Assembly: GCA_900291925.1 (NCBI GenBank)
Contig: UWYS01000003.1
Span: 1,116,001 to 1,180,000, forward strand
Direction: 5' to 3'
Source of the DNA: Thecaphora thlaspeos
Taxonomy: Eukaryota; Basidiomycota; Ustilaginomycetes; Urocystidales; Glomosporiaceae
Length of the DNA: 64,000 bases
Part shown: positions 20,632 through 29,908 of the stretch, piece after piece
How positions within the stretch are numbered: position 1 is the first letter of the stretch
How the letters are laid out: each line of letters begins with the position of its first letter
Notes under the pieces: model-generated
Told to the model about the DNA's origin: nothing
Database searches by the model: none
What the model saw: only the letters and a program-made list of their open reading frames with translations
Made by a program: the position numbers and the translations under genes

Positions 20632-23199
20632 ATGCGAAATGCCGTCTCGATACTATCGAGACGAGCTGCACGACACCTTTACCATGCACACACTCCCTCT
20701 ACCACCGCATTACCTTCGACCTCAACGGCGTTCCATCTCCTGAGCCGGATCAATGCCGCTCACACGCCCAAAACCGCACACGCCGACAGCGGAGACACCG
20801 CAGCGGACGAGCAGGAGTCGCAGGCGAAACCTTACATCCCACCTACGCCGCCGCCCTTTCCCAGCTCCAGCTCTGGATCCAGCGCGGGCCTCGGTTTGCG
20901 GTCGGGACGGGCAATCGAGCTTGCGGCGGCAAAGGAAAGGTGGAATGCTGCCGGTCCCGCCATCGACACGGGCAGCGACGAACGGCGGACCAGCCGCCGA
21001 GTGTCAGAGTCGAAGGGCAAGGCAAAGAATGTGGACTCGTCAATCGTGGCCGAAATAGCCGAACCGGACGCCCCCGCCTGGTCCACTCTGTTGGTAACGC
21101 TCCAGGCCTATCCGCACCTCAGCATCGGCCAGGTGCGCCTCCTCATTCACTTACGTCGTCACATTGAGGACACACGCAATCCCGCTCCAAAACCAGGTCG
21201 GGTCTACGAGCGGTACGTCGAGGTCCTCTGGCGGCAATCGCGCCTCCACTCCGACTCGGGCAAGCGTCTGAGCGAGAGCGCCGAGAGCCTGGCACTGCTG
21301 ATGCGCCATGCCTACCGCTTGCAAGACGTAAAGACGCTCAAGAAGCTGATGGACCGAGCTACGCAGCGCGGCCTCAGACGCAGGCAGGAGATCGTTCGCC
21401 ATGGGTCAGTCGACGGCGATGGTGATGGCAAGGCGAGTCTCCGCGACAGGAAGAGGGAAGAGGCACATGGCTGGGAACGGCAGGGCGGACCTTGGATAGC
21501 GGGATGGCCGCCTTCGATCTGTCCAGAGGAGCTTGGAATGACGCTACTCGTCTCCCTTGCCGCCAGAAGCGGGCATTGGGATGTGGTCAACACGTTGCTG
21601 CTGCAGCGATATCCGAACCAGAAGTCGAGGGCGAGAATTTCGCCATTCATCTGGGGTGCTCTACTCCGACATGGACTGGCCAACGCGTCGCCAGGAGGAG
21701 TCGGGGGGACGGTGGAGGAGGAGGAGGAGGAGGTAGCAGCTGCTGGCGGTGGCATCGCCGGTCCCAAGAGGAAGGAGAACAATTGCCTTGCCGCCAAAGG
21801 CGACGGCAAGGCGGAAAAGGGGAGACACCCTCCTGCCAGTCGTAAAGCCGAGCGCAAACTACGGGCCGCTGCCGCCGCCATCGACCTCAACGCGTCCTTC
21901 CCGCATACTGTCAGTCCGGCAGGGACGACGACGACAACGAGCCCAATCCCAAAAGAGGCGATAGACGAAGAGCAGCTTCTGCTTCATCAGCAAAGGGAAC
22001 AGCAACAGAAGCGCGTCGACCGGCTAGAGTCCGAACGCAACGACGCCAATTCCGCCTTCCTGCCCGCGCTCGTGACCATGGCCTCGCGTCAAATCCGGCC
22101 ACGTCCTGACCCAGCGGACGAGGCCGACGGCGAGGCTTTGGTCGAATCCGACGTCGGGAACGGGCACGATGAGATGACGCCTCCATCCTGGCTTTTTCTC
22201 TCGGTCCTCAACGCCCAAGCCGACCGCGGCGATTCTGCTGCCGTCCTGTCGATCGTCAGGTCTCATCTCGAGGCTACCGCTGTGAGGCTCGGCTCGCCAG
22301 AGGGCAGTCGTTCGGGTCCTGTTCATCCTGTGACACAGCCGACGGAGGGGATTGATGGCACGACGCTGCTCAACCTGACCCTTCGCGCGCACCTCTCCGA
22401 CCCCGCTGTCACGTTCGATGGGATGCTACGCGTGTTTCACGAGCTGACGTCGGTCGATTTGGAGGGTAGGATCAGAAAGAGGCCGGAAGAGTTCAAGAAA
22501 TCGCTACGAAAGCGGCTTGAGGATGCCGCATCACAGGCCGCATCGACGTCAACATCGCCGTCACCACGCGCACCTCCACCAGCGGAAGAGGAAGGAGGGG
22601 GGACGTGGTCACTACAGCCAAACGAGCAGACCCTGCTCTACCTCCTACGCTCGTTACCAACGCACCTTTTCTCGGCCTCGTGGTCCTTCAAGCTCGTCTC
22701 GGTTCTCACCGAACTTTACCCGTCTCTCCTTCTTACCACTCGATCCTACCGCAAGGTCCTCAACTTCTGCCTCGTCAATCACAAACCCTCCCTCTCTCTC
22801 GACGTCCTCAAGCACTACCGCATGCACACCACCAACCTCCTGCACCGGCGTTACGATGTCGATATCGACAGGCTGAAATTGCAGCTGGATCGGACGATCG
22901 TCGGCGAAAGGACGGGAAAGGCCGGTACCGGGAGGGAGAGGAACGAGTGGCGGAAAACTTTGAGCGAATTGGTGCAACGGGGTTGGATTAAGCGGTCGTA
23001 TATGGAGAAGCTGAGTTGGGTGGAGAAGGTAGTTAGACCGGACCGCGAGGTGGTGGTCAGGGAGGGAAAGAAGAAGGCAAGAAGGGGTAAGTCGAAGAAT
23101 CTGAGGGCAAGGCTGGCTAGGGAAGCTGCGGAGCAAGCACAGAAGGAAGGCGAGCTGGATGCGAGTGCGGATACGATGCGAGGGCAGGGTCGTCGATAG
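20632..23199 (+). CDS. Predicted mitochondrial helical-repeat protein, function unknown (855 aa)
   Basis: Single exon. The first about 30 residues (MRNAVSILSRRAARHLYHAH) are Arg/Ala/Ser-rich without acids, a good mitochondrial presequence. The middle has helical segments resembling degenerate pentatricopeptide repeats, for example LALLMRHAYRLQDVKTLKKLMDRA and LVSLAARSGHWDVVNTLLLQ. A further helical block near the end contains LLYLLRSLPTHLFSASW and LDVLKHYRMH. The C terminus is very basic (KKKARRGKSKNLRARLAR), compatible with RNA binding. Disordered spacers break the helical parts. I infer a mitochondrial RNA- or ribosome-related protein; rapidly evolving PPR-like proteins of this kind are common in fungi, but no specific family can be named. 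Confidence 0.72.
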   Translation: MRNAVSILSRRAARHLYHAHTPSTTALPSTSTAFHLLSRINAAHTPKTAHADSGDTAADEQESQAKPYIPPTPPPFPSSSSGSSAGLGLRSGRAIELAAAKERWNAAGPAIDTGSDERRTSRRVSESKGKAKNVDSSIVAEIAEPDAPAWSTLLVTLQAYPHLSIGQVRLLIHLRRHIEDTRNPAPKPGRVYERYVEVLWRQSRLHSDSGKRLSESAESLALLMRHAYRLQDVKTLKKLMDRATQRGLRRRQEIVRHGSVDGDGDGKASLRDRKREEAHGWERQGGPWIAGWPPSICPEELGMTLLVSLAARSGHWDVVNTLLLQRYPNQKSRARISPFIWGALLRHGLANASPGGVGGTVEEEEEEVAAAGGGIAGPKRKENNCLAAKGDGKAEKGRHPPASRKAERKLRAAAAAIDLNASFPHTVSPAGTTTTTSPIPKEAIDEEQLLLHQQREQQQKRVDRLESERNDANSAFLPALVTMASRQIRPRPDPADEADGEALVESDVGNGHDEMTPPSWLFLSVLNAQADRGDSAAVLSIVRSHLEATAVRLGSPEGSRSGPVHPVTQPTEGIDGTTLLNLTLRAHLSDPAVTFDGMLRVFHELTSVDLEGRIRKRPEEFKKSLRKRLEDAASQAASTSTSPSPRAPPPAEEEGGGTWSLQPNEQTLLYLLRSLPTHLFSASWSFKLVSVLTELYPSLLLTTRSYRKVLNFCLVNHKPSLSLDVLKHYRMHTTNLLHRRYDVDIDRLKLQLDRTIVGERTGKAGTGRERNEWRKTLSELVQRGWIKRSYMEKLSWVEKVVRPDREVVVREGKKKARRGKSKNLRARLAREAAEQAQKEGELDASADTMRGQGRR

Positions 23200-23900
23200 A
23201 GTATGCGGTGTTTTCTCGCCGAAACGGCGTCGTGAAGTCAAAAGAATACGCTGTCTTCAGCCATCTCGATACCTCCAGTGAAAGAATGCCGAAAGACACA
23301 TGAGCATCCACAAAGAACTTCCTTTTGTCCTTTTGCGGTCATTTCCTCACGAGCGCAAATAACAAAAGCTGAGGGAACGGGTAGCGTGCGCATCAAAGTC
23401 TTCACGCAACGACTCAGAATCGACATCCATGTTTCCGTCAGCATTGCCGTCGTTGAACAAAGAACACGATCCGCCTATACCAATCTGACCAAGCAATATC
23501 TCTTAGGGAATACACGGCAGGTCACTCGCCAGTCGGTGTAGTCTTCTTCAAGGACTACATAGCGAGGCGACGACAAGTCTGTGTAACTACGGTCCTGGTC
23601 TTAGTGTGTCAGCGAGATAAAGACATTTCAGGGTGAGTGACGGTGCTAACGAGGATCCCAACTCTACAAGTCAATGAATTCGTTTTGTACGAAAAATCGG
23701 GATCGTTTAATCCGATCAATCCAAGCAACTCAATTTGAAAATAGGATTGGATGACGCTTTACCTGGGAGGACACGGAGAGACAGAGATGGCGTTTCCAAA
23801 GGCCGTCGCCATCCGTTTAGAAAATGGTACCTTCATGCTCCTCCCAAACGTTAAATGTAGCATATATATTCTTCCCAACAATTTGGGTGAAATACCGAAG
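23200..23900. other. Intergenic region upstream of tRNA-Cys
   Basis: Less GC-rich than the surrounding genes. No exon or second tRNA identified. Confidence 0.5.
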
Positions 23901-24016
23901 GCGGTGAAAGCTTCGTGGTTTAGCGTGGGATTGCAACATACGTACCTCAATGGTTCATTCATCAAAAAGTTCGCAGATATATCCTGAGGTCCTGAGTTCG
24001 ATCCTCGGTCGCCGCT
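23901..24016 (+). tRNA. tRNA-Cys(GCA): tRNA-Cys (anticodon GCA) with a 44-nt intron
   Basis: A full cloverleaf can be drawn. Acceptor GCGGTGA (23901-23907) pairs with TCGCCGC (24009-24015) with one G-T pair. D-arm 23910-23924. Anticodon stem TGGGA (23926-23930) with TCCTG (23982-23986). Loop TTGCAA then intron 23937-23980, then A. The anticodon GCA is at 23933-23935 and the intron sits after base 37, the canonical position. Variable loop AGGTC, T-stem CTGAG/CTCGG, T-loop TTCGATC. Discriminator T at 24016 is the Cys identity base. Mature length 72. A T-run (terminator) follows. Odd: position 8 is A and 14 is C instead of the usual U8-A14, and the D-stem has one mismatch, so box A is weak. Confidence 0.8.
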
Positions 24017-24416
24017 CTTGTTTTTTTTTTAAATTTAAATTTAAATTTTTTTAATTTTTTTCTGTCCCTTTCAGTCTGCCAGCACTTTGGTTATTTCTTC
24101 GTGACATGTCTTCATCGACGGTGACGGACGATGTGATGATCAGTTGCAAAGACATATATCTCCGGCACAGAAATCGAAAAAGAGACGCATGACGGGTTCG
24201 AGTGGCAAGCTTGCGGACGGCACGGCTGCTCCTTAAGAACGGAGGTCAGACGCTCAAGTCTCACGCCGGTGCAACAGGTAGAGGAAGTCGAACTGATTGA
24301 CATTCTCCTGGGACATTGGCACCCCGAAGCACCGTCCCATCTATACACACGTACACGACCTCGCCACGTCGAGGAGTCTCAGGCCCAACGCTCTACCGTC
24401 ATCCTTGTACCTGAAG
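24017..24416. other. Intergenic region tRNA-Cys to SPF1 3' end
   Basis: Starts with the AT-only tract; the remainder contains a CTCC/GGAG hairpin near 24232-24247 but no complete tRNA and no exon. Confidence 0.5.
24020..24030 (+). terminator. RNA polymerase III T-run terminator
   Basis: A run of at least ten T begins four bases after the tRNA-Cys discriminator, as expected for Pol III termination. It merges into an AT-only stretch (to about 24062) with ATTTAAATTTAAAT symmetry, conspicuous in this GC-rich DNA. Confidence 0.75.
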
Positions 24417-27400
24417 CTACTGGGCAATCTGAACGTTCTTCATCTCCTCCAACGCCTTCATAGCCGCCTCCTGGACCTCGACCTTCCTCCTCTCTTCCCT
24501 CCGCTTGCTGCCGCGCGTCATGAGCTCCTTGGGCTTGACGTCTGCAAACATGATCCAGAAGCTCTCGAGCGCGTAGCAGCCGCCAAAGTCGGCCGCCATC
24601 AAAACGACGAGGCGTGTCTGGTAGGCGCCCTGCATCTTGACAAGCTGGAGCCACTCGTTGAGCTCCGGCATGCTCTCGGTCGCACTGAGGAGGGCAATCG
24701 CACCGACCGAGACGAGGCCGTAGTAGAGGTACTTGTTCTCCTTGATCCCTTCCCTCCACGGTCGGCCGATGTAGTTGACGGCGAAAGTCGAGATGGTCTG
24801 CGAGAGGCCGAGCAGGTAGACGCCCGTATTGAGAAGCGAGGGACTGAACTTGGCCTCGAGGTCGATGACGTTGTCTGGACGCTCGTAGATGACCGAAAGC
24901 CGCTGGATGTAGTACATCGTCGCGACGTGCAGCGCCGTCTGGGTCAGGATCGAGCCAAAGACGTAGACGTTGAGGATGTTGGCGACGGGTCGCTCCTTAC
25001 TCAACTTCTCGATCGGCTGGGCGCGCGAGATGCAGAGGAAGCACACGCTCGCCAGCATCCCCGAGATGGTCACCTGGTAGTCGCCAAACTTGATGCCGTC
25101 GAGGTAGAGCACCGAGAGCGAGTAGGCCTGGATTAGGCAATTGAGCGCGAGGATCTTGTACATCTGGATAGTCGCCACCAGCGTGCACCGCCCCTGGCGG
25201 ACGATGGCGAGAATCGAAGCGACGTTGGAGAGCTTCGACGTAAACGGCGCTGCCACCGACGCATCGCCGAGCCTGATCTGCGGCGGCCCATCGTCGAGAT
25301 CGGCGTCAGCCATCTGCGCTGTGATGGCCGAAAGGTCAAACTTGGCCGTCCGATCGACGGTGCGCTGCGTCTGCATCTTGGAGAGCGCATCGTCACGCGC
25401 CTTTTCCAGGTCCGGGTAGATGGCCTTGAGGGCCGGCGGAACAGGCGGCGGCGGCTGTCCAAAGCGCGCCGTCAGGCTCAGCTGCGACTCGTAGACCTTC
25501 TTCATCCGCTCGTTGCGCTGATGATCGGCAATCTTCTTGAGATCCTCGGGTGTCCCGTCGAGCAGCGCAACGCCAATGTTGGCCGCCTTTAGCGCGCCGA
25601 CGTCGTTTGTCCCGTCGCCGGCCATGAGGGTGACGAAGCCGAGCTGCTTGAACGTGTTGAGGATGAACTCCTTCTGGCTCGGCGAAACTCGCGCATAGAC
25701 CCACGTGTGCTGGACCAGTTGGTTCCACGCTGCGGCGTTGTCCTGGTACCGCTTCATCGCGGCACCAGTGATACAGATGTCGTAATCCTTGAACAGCGAG
25801 ACGTCGAGCGGGTCGGCCGCCTGGACGGGGATCAGCTTCGTCTCGTCGACCGAGCGCCAGACGAGGTCGTCGTCACTCTTGGCTCCCTCGCGCTGGTCGA
25901 GGATGAGGACGTCACGGTCGACAATCTCGACCTCGGTCGCGACATGGACCGCAGTCAGCGGATTGTCGCCAGTGATCATGATGCAGCGGTGCGACGAGTC
26001 GTTGAGCTGCTTGATCGACGCGACGGCGTCGGGCTTGAGCGGGCAGTGGAAGACGAGGAAGCCGGCGAAGGCGAGGCCGCCTTCGACCTGGTCGCGGGTG
26101 ACGCCATTGACGTTGGCCGCGTCCTTGACGTCGTCCATGAACTTGTAGCCGAGCGCGAGGACACGGCTGCCGCGCCGGGTGAAGCCCTTGTACGTCTCGT
26201 CATAGTGGGCCGGCAGGTGGGCGTACATGGACTTGAGCGTCTCGGGCGCGCCCTTCACGGCGGCGAGCGTCCGGCGCGAGCCGCCGGCGTCGACGACGAA
26301 GCTGACGGTCGACATGCGCTTGAGCGCCGACGAGAACTGGAAGCGACGGCGGACGTTGATCGAGAAGCGGTGGTTCGAGGCCTTGTGGTCGGTCGGGGTG
26401 AGAACGTCGCCCTTGTTGAGCTTCCAGTCCATCGCCTCAAGCGCCGTCTTTTCCATCGGATCGCCGACCAGACCATCCTCGAGTAATACCAAGGCGTGGG
26501 CCGAGGCGAGCGTCAGCGTGGTCTCGCTCGAGGCGTCCTTGAGCGGCGTCAGCGTGGCCTGGCCGTTGGGCGCGCAGTCGGCAACGCCCTGCACCTCGAG
26601 GTCTTCGCCAGTGATGGTGCCCGTCTTGTCAAAGCAGCAGACGTCGACACGGCCGGCGTAAGGGATGCGGAAGGGCTCGGTGCAGAAGATGGCATACTTG
26701 GCCAGCGCCATCAGCGACGCATTGACGGCCATCGACAGCTCCATTGGCAGCTCCGGCGGGACGACCGAGGTGATGATCAGGACACAATCAAGCAGCAGCT
26801 TCCCCTTGGGCCGCTCCATCTCGTTTCCGACGACCCAGACATAGGCGCTTGCGGCGATGGCAAAGACGAGCAGGAAGCCGATGAAGACGAACGATTCGAT
26901 GTTGTTGGCCGTGACGCGGTTCTCGTTGGTGAAGACCATCAGCCGGATCAGCTGGCCCTGCGAGGTCCCGAAGCCGGTCTTGAGGACGATGCCGAGCGCG
27001 CCGTTGTCGGGCGCCTGGAGCTTGCCGTACGGTCCGTCGGCCTCGGGGCGCGTCGTCTGGAGCACCTTTGTCCCGCCAAAGACGACGTTGTTGCGGTCGG
27101 TACCGTTGACGTCGAGGACGTCAGTGGCGTCGCGAAGCTCGATGCTCTCCTTGAGCAGCGGCGTGCTCTCGCCGCTGAGCATAGCCTCGTTGACAATGGT
27201 CGAGCCGGAGACGAGGATGAGATCGCACGGGGTGGCCGAGTCCTCCTTGGAGCGATCGATCGAGACGAGATCACCGGGCAGGAGGTCGGTCGTCTGGACC
27301 TCAGTCCAGGCGTTGACGCGGTAAACCCAGATGGCGTAGGGCTTGATCGACATAGTGCGGAACTCGCCAAGGGTGCGAAGGCGCTGGAAGACGACGGTGC

Positions 27401-28148
27401 ACTCGAACACAACCAGCATAAAGAGGGTGAACAGCGAGTAGTACCAGTACTCGTCGAGCATCCAGAGGCCGACGCAGAATATCTGGAAGACAAAGAAAGG
27501 GGCGACGGCGTGCTCGATGAAGAGGTCGGCAAACTTGGGCATAGGAATGTCGAAGTAATTCTTGCCAAAGGTGTCGAGAGCGAGGTCGACCTCGGCCTGG
27601 CTGGTGAGGCCGCGGCTGCCTTGGTACTGGCCCAGCTCCGGCTCAGAGTCGGCGGGGTAGGGCAGTCGGCGGAAGGTGGGTACCTTGACGAGGGGCGACA
27701 CGAGAATGTCGGTCTTTGCGGCGGTGGGGTCTGGGTTGGCGAGGATGTACTTGTCGGCCTGGTAGGTGAAGGCGTACTCTACGGGCATGTTGCGTCGGTG
27801 CGTGACGGTTAGGGGAACGATATCGCCCTCGCCCTTGTGAGGGTGCGGGCGGATACGTACGAGCTGGGCATCGTCGAGGCTGCGCGCTGCCGTGCAGGTG
27901 ATGAGGGCCTTTGCGGCGATAGACCACTTTGTCACGAGGAAGCTGAGGGCGTGGAAGGTGACGAGGCCGACGGTGTAAACGAACGTCCACTCCTCTGAGC
28001 GGATCCAGTCGTCGTAGCGTACGTAGTAGGCATAGGCGGCAATGGGGTAGAGGGAGAGGAAGGGGAGGACATAGAGGTGGAAGTGAAAAGGGATGGCACG
28101 GTGGAGGGTGACGCTGGCAATCTCGGGCGACTGCACAGCGATGGCCAT
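24417..28148 (-). CDS. SPF1: P5A-type ATPase Spf1 (ATP13A1 orthologue), ER
   Basis: Single exon, 1243 aa from the ATG at 28148; the open frame extends further upstream but without conserved residues. Features in order: two N-terminal helices typical of P5A enzymes, the actuator motif AMLSGESTPLLKE, the P-type aspartate Asp507 in CFDKTGT, VKGAPETL in the nucleotide domain, MITGDNPLTA and the hinge MAGDGTNDVGALK. The last membrane helices follow, and the C terminus is basic then coiled (RREERRKVEVQEAAMKALEEM). P5A pumps extract mis-inserted transmembrane helices, including mitochondrial tail-anchored proteins, from the ER membrane. Length and the PP(E)LPMELS motif (SVVPPELPMELSMAVN) in helix 4 fit P5A. 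It is divergent from DAD4. Confidence 0.97.
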   Translation of the reverse strand: MAIAVQSPEIASVTLHRAIPFHFHLYVLPFLSLYPIAAYAYYVRYDDWIRSEEWTFVYTVGLVTFHALSFLVTKWSIAAKALITCTAARSLDDAQLVRIRPHPHKGEGDIVPLTVTHRRNMPVEYAFTYQADKYILANPDPTAAKTDILVSPLVKVPTFRRLPYPADSEPELGQYQGSRGLTSQAEVDLALDTFGKNYFDIPMPKFADLFIEHAVAPFFVFQIFCVGLWMLDEYWYYSLFTLFMLVVFECTVVFQRLRTLGEFRTMSIKPYAIWVYRVNAWTEVQTTDLLPGDLVSIDRSKEDSATPCDLILVSGSTIVNEAMLSGESTPLLKESIELRDATDVLDVNGTDRNNVVFGGTKVLQTTRPEADGPYGKLQAPDNGALGIVLKTGFGTSQGQLIRLMVFTNENRVTANNIESFVFIGFLLVFAIAASAYVWVVGNEMERPKGKLLLDCVLIITSVVPPELPMELSMAVNASLMALAKYAIFCTEPFRIPYAGRVDVCCFDKTGTITGEDLEVQGVADCAPNGQATLTPLKDASSETTLTLASAHALVLLEDGLVGDPMEKTALEAMDWKLNKGDVLTPTDHKASNHRFSINVRRRFQFSSALKRMSTVSFVVDAGGSRRTLAAVKGAPETLKSMYAHLPAHYDETYKGFTRRGSRVLALGYKFMDDVKDAANVNGVTRDQVEGGLAFAGFLVFHCPLKPDAVASIKQLNDSSHRCIMITGDNPLTAVHVATEVEIVDRDVLILDQREGAKSDDDLVWRSVDETKLIPVQAADPLDVSLFKDYDICITGAAMKRYQDNAAAWNQLVQHTWVYARVSPSQKEFILNTFKQLGFVTLMAGDGTNDVGALKAANIGVALLDGTPEDLKKIADHQRNERMKKVYESQLSLTARFGQPPPPVPPALKAIYPDLEKARDDALSKMQTQRTVDRTAKFDLSAITAQMADADLDDGPPQIRLGDASVAAPFTSKLSNVASILAIVRQGRCTLVATIQMYKILALNCLIQAYSLSVLYLDGIKFGDYQVTISGMLASVCFLCISRAQPIEKLSKERPVANILNVYVFGSILTQTALHVATMYYIQRLSVIYERPDNVIDLEAKFSPSLLNTGVYLLGLSQTISTFAVNYIGRPWREGIKENKYLYYGLVSVGAIALLSATESMPELNEWLQLVKMQGAYQTRLVVLMAADFGGCYALESFWIMFADVKPKELMTRGSKRREERRKVEVQEAAMKALEEMKNVQIAQ

Positions 28149-28736
28149 GGTGGGCGAGCGGTCGGACCTCGCGGCGAGGGCGAGGACGGCAGAGGAGAGG
28201 GAGAGGATGTGCACAGCGGAGCGATGCCGGTGATCTTGAAGGTTGGCCGAAAGTGGTGGTGGTGCGGAGGACGAGGACGAGGAACGAAGGAGCGAGCGTG
28301 CCGCGGTGGCGCAACCCAAGACGCCCCGCGGGGTGGCACGAGCGGAATGTCCGAGGAAATAAAGTCGGCGGCCGTTGTTGGCTGGCCTGCTGGTCGGCTT
28401 GGCTTGTTGTTGGCTGGTTGGAAGAAAAGGCGCGGCGTCCCTGCTGCCCATTCTTCGGCGTGGACGTGGGGAAGGACAGGCTGCCACGTCCCTCTCTTCT
28501 CGCTCCGTCGCCCCGTGGCCTCGATCACGGGCGGAAGCAGGCCGGATTCGAGCCATTCCGCGCGAGAGAGCCGCGCGAGAGAGCCGCACGCGCTCCAACG
28601 ACGCGCCTTTGCTGCCTCCCGCGAGGGCGCCCGCTCGTCCAACACCGCCCGCCGCCGCCGCCAAACACCGTCCTAGCGACCCTCATCTTCAGCACTCCTT
28701 TCCCACAGCAAGCAGCCGCACCTCCTCGTTGCCACC
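28149..28736. promoter_or_regulatory. Divergent promoter region SPF1 / DAD4
   Basis: 0.6 kb. Contains a GGCCTGCTGG-type repeat (about 28380-28412) and two tandem CGCGAGAGAGC units (about 28559-28583). No coding exon supported. Confidence 0.55.
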
Positions 28737-29226
28737 ATGGAAAACCCCTACGTGAGTCTCGACCCTTCATCCTTCCCCACGTTCGCTCGTATTGATGACC
28801 ACGAACGCCTCCATCCGCGCTCGCTCCGTACCGTCTTCAGGAGGAACGACAGTCCCTCCTCCTCGAACGCATCATCCGCAACGTCAGCCTGCTCAACGAA
28901 GCGCTCAAGGAAGTCAACACATCCGTCAGCCAGATCAACCAGCACAACCAGGCTATCACCATCGTCGGCGAAATGTGGGAAGGCGTGAGTATCCTCTTAG
29001 CCCTTTGCTTGACTTGTCGTTCAACTCTCTCCCCTCTCTAACACCCATCGTCACCACGACCTCTTCTCTCCTTCCCATCCTGTTTCTCTCTTCCCGAAAC
29101 TTTGTGAAACAGTATCGAAGGAACGCAGCCTTCAACTTGCAAAACATCGACGGCCTAGCAGAACAGCAACAACAGCAGGGATCGCCGGATACCCAGCAAG
29201 GCGGCGAAACGTCACACGCTACATAG
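28737..29226 (+). CDS. DAD4: DASH/Dam1 complex subunit Dad4
   Basis: Three exons, 28737-28751, 28841-28984 and 29113-29226, all phase 0, give 90 aa. The first exon encodes only MENPY, after a strong GCCACCATGG context. The core (EERQSLLLERIIRNVSLLNEAL, VNTSVSQINQHNQAI, EMWEGYRRNAAFNL) matches Dad4, a small coiled-coil subunit of the fungal kinetochore DASH ring that couples chromosomes to microtubule plus ends. A Gln/Gly tail of about 20 residues is extra compared with yeast Dad4 (about 72 aa). Small gene with tiny first exon, easily missed by automatic annotation. Confidence 0.92.
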
Positions 29227-29908
29227 CAGAACCCCCTTTCCACCTAGTCGTTCCCTCTCAGTTCATCTTCCATCTGTACAAACCTTGCTGCCTTGTCTCC
29301 CTGTCTCGCTCTTCGTACAACATTGCCCTTAGCTTGACGTCCCGAATAACCACGATACCCCCTGTTCCTATCGGTTGACCGGCCTCCCCTCCCACGAGAC
29401 CCGCCTACTAACATCTCGCGGCAACACGTCAACGCGTCCTCATACATACCTTCTTCTACACGCCGTCAATCTTCTAACGGCCAGTCGGGAGTAGACAGAC
29501 ACACGCCGACGCTCTTCATAGAGCAATGGCAGGGTTATCTCCAACGTAAAGATTGCACGAGCATCGACACGCTTAGAAGAGTAGGTGAGCAGGATGGGTA
29601 AGGATGGGGAATTTAGGGCAGGAGGTAGGCTAAAAACGGGCTAACATATCAGAGGCGATGTAGAAGCGTGAGGAGTGTCACCAGGCTCAGAAAGAGGCAG
29701 CTGCGCACGCGTGAAGAGAAGGGGGCTAGAGCGATGGGAAACGGCCGAATGAGGTCGATTCAGAGCGCCTAGCGAGCAAAGTCGTGAACCGCAGCAGCGG
29801 CGGCGGCATGCATGGCAGGCTCGTGCGAGCTCCGTGTCAATTGCTCTCGTCTGTTGTCAAACGGTCACACGGAACCGATGAGACGGGGGTGGTAAGTGTG
29901 GTCGCGCT
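29227..29908. other. Intergenic region between convergent DAD4 and rhodopsin genes
   Basis: 3' flanks only. No exon, tRNA or repeat recognised. Confidence 0.5.

Noticed and set aside
24150..24310. Possible second tRNA near the tRNA-Cys gene
   Set aside because: A GGTTCGAGT-like T-loop and a TTAA-containing hairpin are present, but the T-stem does not pair and no acceptor stem can be drawn on either strand.
26496..27812. 438-codon open frame antisense to SPF1
   Set aside because: Mirror of a conserved ATPase coding region; no motif or start context.
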